From Euglena gracilis (taxonomy: Eukaryota; Euglenida; Euglenophyceae; Euglenales): a stretch of DNA of 64,000 bases. The stretch spans positions 14,240,387-14,304,386 of the forward strand of contig CP154954.1 in assembly GCA_039621445.1 (NCBI GenBank). Direction: 5' to 3'. Made by a program: the position numbers and the translations under genes. Shown here in pieces: positions 57,189-64,000 of the stretch; position 1 is the first letter of the stretch; every line of letters begins with the position of its first letter. A model generated the notes under the pieces. It was not told the DNA's origin and did not search any database. It was given only the letters and a program-made list of their open reading frames with translations.

Positions 57189-57197
57189 TCAGAGGAT

Positions 57198-58592
57198 GAC
57201 AAAAATGGAATTACAAAATGTAATGCAATGTACATAACAACCAATATCTGCCTCTCCGGAATCGCTAATATCTGTCTCTCTGTTGCATATAAATCAGGGT
57301 TTTTCTTGAAAGGCTAGGGGGGGGTCCCGGTTCCCCCCCAGCCCCCAGCCAGGGATACCAGCACAGGGGTCCACCCCCACCACTCTGGGGAGAGACAGGT
57401 CTGGGGACCCACTTTTGGGAGGTAATTTGGAGGGTAAAAAAAGTCGGTGCCTCGTGCCAAAAAATAGCCAAAACCCCGCCTCCAGCAGGGGACCCCAAGA
57501 TTCTTGTGGGTGCCCCCTAAGAGGGGGGGGGGAGGGCGCACGGGAAGACTGGTGGGAATTCCGATCTAAAAACCGGCAACCCCACTGCCAGCCCCAGTAA
57601 TATGGCCTGGCTGGGGGGTGGGGAGTCAACCACTCCGCACACCACCCATCACACATCACACATTGGGTTTTGAAGGTTCCCGAAATCCCTGGGTAAACAC
57701 TCCAACCCTGCCCCTTCCTCTCATTCTTTGTGTTTCGCATTATTTGGGTGCCTACCGGTCTGTCTATCTCAGCAACATACTTGCAACACACTTGCTATGC
57801 TGGAGCAACCAGTTCCAATGGAACAACCCCAGATTCATCCGTATCATTTCAGAGAGATTTTTGATGTGTGTATGTGAGTTGCCCTTCCAAATACCCTTCC
57901 AAAAAGAGTCGTGGTTTCTTCACATCTCACTGAGGTTGTCCATTTTTCTGGTGTTCAAGTTCAATAAAAAAAATATATAAAGAATCAGAATCAGAAATCA
58001 AAAAGAGAATGGGGTGAGTTGAGAAAGGGTGAATGAAAATGAAAATATCTGGAAAAGAGAAGCAGCACATATGAACTTGTAGCAGGAGGTGTAAACTAAA
58101 AAGAATGCGGCAAACATGGCCCACACAGTGGCTATATGGCTGTGATGTGGGAGTGAGAACATGGGAATGGCCGACACTGGAATGGCCATTAAAGGCCAAA
58201 GACTAAAGGCCAAAGCCACATTGGACACAACAGCCCTTTCCAGCAGTGGGTGGGTGGGTGGCGGGGTGCCAAACTGACTTGAAATGCCACGACGACACAT
58301 TTTTTACTGACTTGGGTGGTTGGGTGGTGTAACTCGCACATAGACTTCTTTTGGTTGGTGTGGGCAAACACACACACACACACACACACACAAACTTCTG
58401 GAATTTGATTTCTTCGACAGCACTTCCAGGACTCCGAGGACTTGGATCGATGGGGAGTACGAGTGTGACAGATCCAAGCGAATTCTCTTCTTTGGGGGCT
58501 GTCAATCCTGCTTTGACCGATTTCTTGTTTTTTTTCGAGCTGTTTTTTATTTCTGGATGGCACAAAATCCCCGGCATGCACGGCAGGCTTGG

Positions 58593-58643
<51 letters not shown>

Positions 58644-58645
58644 AA
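57198..58645 (+). repeat. Right segmental-duplication arm, part c
   Basis: Collinear with 14,605-16,075, including two (CA)n arrays at 58,366-58,393 and 58,595-58,641. Contains an extra stretch of about 40 bp near 58,425-58,465 relative to the left arm. Confidence 0.85.
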
Positions 58646-59903
58646 CACCCGGTTTTTCTCTCCGCTTCTCCTCGGAATTTAGATAGACATTTTTGTTTTT
58701 TCCTGCCTTGGGGTCTCCAAAAAAATGGAACCCGGCCGAGGAGGTCACCTGAAGGAGGCTCCAGGAGGCTCGAGTGAGGAGCCAGGTGCCTCATATAATC
58801 TGAAAATCACACAAAATAGACACTCTGCCAATTGAGCTGCAGTAGAATTGTATTTTATTCATCAAAAAATGTAACAGAAAATTAATTGTCGCGAACGATA
58901 ATGAAAACAAATGATCCCAAAAATACGTCTTCAACACCCCCACAAATAATTTTCCCTCACGGGTTGTGGGGTAAAAACAACTTTCTTTCTGAAGGAGCAT
59001 TGGGGGGGGGTGTGGGGGTGAAATAATTTATTTTGTTATTTTGTTTGGGGATGAAAACGGGAAAAAATCTTTTTTTTTGTGCAATTCGGTTTTCATACCC
59101 ATAGTGGGATCAGGGGTGATAAACATCTTATTTAAAAATGATGGGGGGTTTAGGAGAGGGAAAGAGGGCGTGTCTGGGGTGTTTGTCAAGTTGTGTGCAG
59201 GCCGCAGGGGAAATGGTCCATAATGGGGATGTGTTTGTTCAAACAGACCACATCGTATGCCGCCCCAACCACCACCGGCATTGGTATCTTCGGGTTTGCA
59301 CGAGTCCAGCTGCCACATCCTCTGCTCTAAAGGTCAAAATGGAGACAAAGACCTCTGGTATGCGGTTAACCAAGAGCACGTCGCGCCTCACGCTCACCCG
59401 CGCCAATGGGTCGATGGTTAATCCTCAAAAGCCCTTGCCGTTCGTCCCATTGATTTCGTTTGGCCGCAGCCGTCACATTACATGATTGCAGGTTATGGCG
59501 TTCTGGCAGCTACCAGGCTGTCAACAACCACCACCGAGGCTGGTACGTTATCCTCTACGACCGGGTAATCAGAATTGGGGGGGGGACATGCTTCAGGTCC
59601 ATAGAAAACTGGCATCATCACAAGTGTAGCCACAAGAGCAACAAAAAGGTGGTGTTTTGGATACAGATATTTGAGATTTGATTTGAAACAGCACGGTGTA
59701 AAAAATGGGAAACCGGCTCCAGACCCAGGTAACCAGAAGATTATAGATGCACACTTTGAATTCTGGAACTTGTTTTTTTTGGTGAACAACCATTGTGGAT
59801 GCTGAATGATTACACGGGGAAGAAATTCCGGTCTCTGGCAGTGCATCCTGTTCGGTAGGTCACGTTCTGTGACAAAACGATTGCCTCCGCTCCATGGGCA
59901 ATG
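58646..59903. other. Right-arm-specific 1.26-kb segment with a coding-like relic
   Basis: Absent from the left arm (16,075/16,076). No clear target duplication, so insertion and deletion cannot be distinguished. A plus frame at 59,284-59,568 is open except for TAA at 59,419 and reads like protein (e.g. GQNGDKDLWYAVNQEHVAPH). A minus frame at 59,493-59,846 is also open. No family recognised. Confidence 0.35.
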
Positions 59904-60394
59904 AATGTCTTATCTCCTACCTCCAATCGTTTTCATGTCGGTTTACATAAACCGTCAAAATGCTAAAAAAAAACAGAGGGACGTTTGCAACCGTTCTTCG
60001 TCGCACATTGCACACTGTTCCCATTCACAAACCTTAAACAATTTGACCAGCTGAAAACAAAAAAGGCAGCTTTTAACTTTTTATGAGGCAAAAAAAAAGA
60101 TCTTTTCCACAACTTCAGCTGAAGAGATGGATTGCGGTACACTGAACACGTGCATATTTGCATACGCCAACCATTTGTGGATCTGTGCAAAATGGTCAGT
60201 TCGTGCATTTGCACACACCGACTACCTGAATATTTTTGCCAAATGGTCGATGTTTGCATTTGCACACATCGACCACTTGTGTACTTTTTACTTGCAAAAA
60301 CACACAAATGGTCGATGTGCCCAAATTTTAACATACAATATTTTGGAGGTGTGTTTTTCATGTCACAATCATAATATACTCTAGCTCTACCCCC
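59904..60394 (+). repeat. Right segmental-duplication arm, part d
   Basis: Collinear with 16,076-16,560. The left-arm-specific segment at 16,561-17,020 is missing after it. No gene recognised. Confidence 0.85.
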
Positions 60395-60884
60395 CTGAAA
60401 ACCCATGGTTCTAAAATGTGAATTCCCTTTTTTTTGGCTTTACCCGGGGGAGGGGCTGCCCACCCCTGGATCTCCCCTTCCCCCGACCCCTCAAATAAAA
60501 CTCAAAATGCCACTTTCAGACCCTTTTGTGCAAAGAATTTTTCCCGTTTTTTTTTTACCCAAACAGTTCCCCGATATAGAAAGCACATTTCACAGCGAAA
60601 AATGCACACAGAAACAAGGAAATTATTATTGGATTCACCCCCCCACCCCACCCCCCACCCCCACCTCTGAGTGGGGGCACCAATTTTTGCAATATACATT
60701 ATCAGTATCGAGAGGCGTGAAACAAGCAGATATTTGTTTCTCAAGATGCAGTGGTTGATTTTTGAAAAACGTTGTGAGAATTCGCACACACCGGCAAATT
60801 CCTTAAATGCAAGTTACGTCACCTAAGAAAGGCCCTGGCATTGTTACTTCGACTCTTTCCACGACGAGTCGGTCATCTTTTTTA
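60395..60884 (+). repeat. Right arm part e, ending in the empty TA site
   Basis: Collinear with 17,021-17,507. At 60,878-60,890 the run TTTTTTAAAAAAA contains the single TA (60,883-60,884) that is duplicated around the 409-bp element in the left arm. Confidence 0.88.
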
Positions 60885-63725
60885 AAAAAAGAAAACAGTC
60901 AATAATCCCCCCAGGCCCGGGGGGTTGGTCACCCTGGACCTAAATACTCTAAATCCAAATTGATCACAATCAAAAAAACACCAAAATTTTCCCGGGTCAT
61001 TTCAACGTTGTTGTTTTTTGCTGACCCCTCAAAGGGTTTGGGCCAAAAACGAATTACTCATCCATGGGGGGGCTTGTGGACACAGGGCACATTCCCACTG
61101 AATTTTCCTGGTGCTTTTTTGGGGGGTTACACAAGTTGCACAATGAGGCAGAAATGCTGCTCCAAAGCTGTTAATGTAAGGTGTACAACCTCAAATTTGG
61201 GGGGAAATAATCCATGGTCCAATCCTTTTTTGATTATGTCTCAATCAATTAGCTCAGGCAATATCTTTGGTGACAAAACTTTCTGATAACAAAGAGTTTT
61301 GACTTCGCGTTCCATTCTCAGGCTGGGAGGAAGATGCTGGGAGGTGTCAGCATATGGCACGGGGTCCATTGGCGCAGTCCCTGGATTCAATGTGATAAAA
61401 ATTTTGCAAAATAATTTTCCAAGCGAACCTGAAAAAACACATTGAACACAATGATTTCAAATTCATTTTTGAGAAAAAAAAAACAAAACAAAACTAAAAA
61501 AAGTCGCTAACCGCTTGCAGAGGAATGGTGCACACAAAAAACTTAAGAAATGAAAAAAAGAACTTTTTCCTGTGCGTTGGGCTGGTGGGTGGGTGGGTGG
61601 CAATAAAACCGCTTTACAAACATGGTTCACATTCTTTTGTCTGGTTTGCCAAGACTCCTCTGAAAAGAAAACGAAGGATTCTCTTCGCATTAAACCAGGG
61701 ACCTTTGAAAGAATAGGGATCATGAACGAAGGAATGGCTTGCAATTGGTAGAGGCGTGGCATGTGCACCAAGGGCATGGGTAGAAGGCGGAGACTGGCTA
61801 TCACTGGCAAGCCGCTTCACTGTCCGTCCTGCTGAGTGGAATGGCACCAAACTTGCAAACGGACCAACTACAACTGCTCAAACAAAACGAATGAACGAAC
61901 AATGCCACTGGAGTAGTGTATGCAAGGATTTTCTTAAGCCGGATGGGCCCTGCCCTCGGGGGGGTCCAGCCAGCCATCCAGCAGCCAGCCCTCCCAGGTG
62001 GGCTGTGGACCCCACAGGGGGCCACCGACCACCCAGTGAAGCCAGGCGTACCAACATTTTTGAAAAAAGGGTGAAAAATAGCCCACAAAATCCCAAAATG
62101 GCATTTTTTTTGCGGGTTTGGGGTTTTCGGCTGCAAATTTTAGTGAAAAAAAATGCCAACCCAGTTGTATTTGGGCTGCTTTTGGGGTACCAGTTGCTGG
62201 GGCTGGACCCCATTGAATTTCCCCCTCCAGGGGAACAAACCAGCACCTCATTTCCCAGTTGTCCAGAGGACCCCAGGGGAAGGTCCGTAAATCCTGAAGC
62301 TATGACTGACAACCGCAGGCAAAATACATGCCCCGAATGCTAAATTTGTCTTGCCAACCTTGCAACAAAATGGACAGTGACAGCAGCTCAAGTCCTTCCC
62401 ACCGCCGGTAACAACAGCCACCCCCCCTTCATATGACCAATGTTTTGCAATCAACGACCAGGGGTGGGTTGAACGACATGGGGGAGACCTGGGGGGGGGG
62501 GATGAGGCGCAAGTGTTGAATATACCTCTGTCAACGGAACACACGATAGAATTGAAACTATGAAAAACCAAACACACCCATCTCAGTGTGGTTTTTCCAC
62601 CCATCGTTGAAAATATAAAGATATTGAACAAAATGACACAAAGAGCAAACAATGGTTGTGGGGCAGCAAGGAAAAAAAACCTTTAATTTAGGGCTGCCTA
62701 AGAACACCTTTGAATTTCCAATGAAAATATATGAATATTTATGCGAGCACGCACACACATAGAGAGAGAGAGAGAGAGGGAGGGAATTTTTCGAATAAGA
62801 GACACAATCATTGTGGGATAAATCATTTAGTGAGGGTATATATATTCTGCGTGGTACAGACTGTCCAAAACGAGCTCACAGGAATTGAAAAAAGAGAGGA
62901 GGGAGAGAGAGGGAGAGGGTCATGGGGTGAAGCCTCTTACCTCCCTGGTGAGTTCAAAGCTCCCCATAAATTGCCTTGCAAGTGACCCTTTGCAACATTT
63001 TGGGTGAAGGTGGTCGGGCTGATGGGCGAACCAAGACCCCAGCAGCGGCGATGGCGGCCATGGACAAAAACATGCCAAAGGCGTGACCACCTTCATGACA
63101 AAAGAGAGAGTGTGCAGCCACCAACGCCCACTTCCGGGGCTGGACACTGGGGCAGTGGCCGCCTTGCTCAGGGGAACGCAGGGACTGGCATGGGCGCGCA
63201 CAGTTTCCCATGCCAGTCCAATGCCTAATCAAAGCAGTAATCAGCACCACCAGGCCCAGAGGGCACGGCTGCAGTTGGGGGCAGCGAGTCTGCATCAAAA
63301 TGGCACGATGGACAGCACCTGGCCAGAGAGGCACTATCTGGCACACTGTACTGTGCTGGCCATCGGCACCCCAGCCCCACCCGCAACAAGCACCACCGCG
63401 GCAAGAGCAGCATCATCGAAAGGCAGCAGCCCACATCACTGAAGACTGAAGGATGTATATACAATGCCATACAAAATGGGAGCGGGTGGTGCACACCACC
63501 ATCCACAACCGCGAGGAGGAGTACCCCGACCACATCGTCCGCTGCCCCCTGGCCACCGACGCCGAGCAGCTCCCACCGAGCAGCTGGGCGGGGTCATCAT
63601 GGGCCGCCTGGAGTTCGCCCGGATGGCCTGCAGCCACATGGGGTATTTTAAGCAGTCCGTGGCCAACGTTCTCCGTAATGCGATCTGGCGGCGGGGGTAT
63701 TCACGCCGCCTTGTGCAGTCCGTGT
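60885..63725 (+). repeat. Right segmental-duplication arm, part f
   Basis: Collinear with 17,919-20,778 apart from the 46-bp inverted insertion in the left arm. An (AG)n expansion lies at 62,761-62,778. Homology ends near 63,725. Confidence 0.85.
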
Positions 63726-63745
63726 GGAGCTGCTTCCTCTTTTAG
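63453..63745 (+). pseudogene. Reverse-transcriptase C-terminal (thumb/HTH-like) relic, right copy
   Basis: Less damaged than the left copy. An ATG frame (63,453 on) is shifted by the 14-bp duplication of GAGCAGCT (63,564-63,571 and 63,578-63,585). From 63,578 the second frame runs 55 codons to TAG at 63,743, with MGRLEFARMA, SVANVLRNAI and WRRGYSRRLVQSVW. The amphipathic spacing and RRGY..RLV word resemble the domain after the palm of some retroelement RTs. No palm motif is visible, and the family (LINE, Penelope-like or other) cannot be set. Confidence 0.38.
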
Positions 63746-64000
63746 CGATGGAACGTCACCGAGATCGTGAGCTTCGCAGCTGGTTCTCCAAGGAAATGGC
63801 CCCAATCGCACGCCCCCAGCTCCATGGACCACAGCCCTCCCCATGACCTCTCCCGTGGAGCTTTCCTCACTGTCTTCAGCCACCTGACACCCTTTCCTGG
63901 GGGCATCGACGACCTGCTGGTCGAGATGACACCGCCGCCTTGCCCCACCGCGGCCTCCCATACCCGAGTCCTGGACACGGTGATCATCGTCCGGGAGTCA
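63746..64000. other. GC-rich window edge, unassigned
   Basis: After the TAG at 63,743 the same frame stays open to the window end (about 85 codons, ending DTVIIVRES), and a minus frame is open too. It may be a downstream part of the same relic, but I recognise no motif. Confidence 0.25.

Noticed and set aside
62954-63346. 130-codon minus-strand frame conserved in both arms (also 19,962-20,354)
   Set aside because: Open in two near-identical paralogs only; plus-strand frames overlap it and no family is recognisable.

Overview
This is eukaryotic nuclear DNA that is dominated by repeats. I found no intact, recognisable protein-coding gene, rRNA, tRNA or CRISPR array. Long (CA)n and (GATA)n arrays, TATA-like motifs, several classes of terminal-inverted-repeat (TIR) transposon and a 2A-type retroelement-like reading frame fit a large, repeat-rich genome. 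A metazoan (aquatic invertebrate or early-branching chordate) is the best guess, but the species cannot be named and a protist such as a dinoflagellate is not excluded. CG dinucleotides look common, so strong vertebrate-style CpG depletion is not apparent by eye. Very long C and G homopolymers recur throughout and may carry length errors.

Layout. The window is built mostly from a large segmental duplication. The left copy (about 2.6-20.8 kb) and the right copy (about 40.4-63.7 kb) lie in the same orientation about 40-43 kb apart. Each contains near-identical 2.7-kb units called 'U' here (2,907; 5,608; 40,690; 46,031), blocks called 'B' (690; 8,263; 43,228; 48,736), and a long arm called 'D' (9,476-20,778 and 49,915-63,725). 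Between the copies, 20.8-40.1 kb is largely single-copy in this window. It holds a (GATA)n array, a 0.4-kb (CA)n array, poly(C)/poly(G) transposon-like elements, a pair of convergent decayed coding regions (26.9-29.8 kb), an array of ten ATGCAAAT octamers, and an older degraded U/B unit scattered over 33.0-39.0 kb.

The two D arms act as natural before-and-after records. They show clean insertions with target duplications and matching empty sites. A 409-bp TA-flanked element with poly(C) TIRs lies at 17,508-17,916 and is empty at 60,883. A 2.5-kb element with 9-bp target duplications lies at 54,693-57,188 and is empty at 14,596. A 46-bp templated inverted insertion is present only in the left arm at about 20,665. 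A separate hAT-like element with a perfect 8-bp target duplication lies at 34,430-34,814. Several elements with different ends share an internal GGCGC hairpin module, which is the most unusual recurring theme.

Coding remnants. A minus-strand frame (29,701 to 28,490, two or more stops) carries a textbook 2A motif (GDIEPNPGP), as known from some LINE N-termini and RNA viruses. A plus-strand decayed region (about 26.9-28.5 kb) converges on it. Fragments resembling the C-terminal thumb/HTH part of a reverse transcriptase sit at 20,461-20,772 and 63,453-63,745. All look non-functional.
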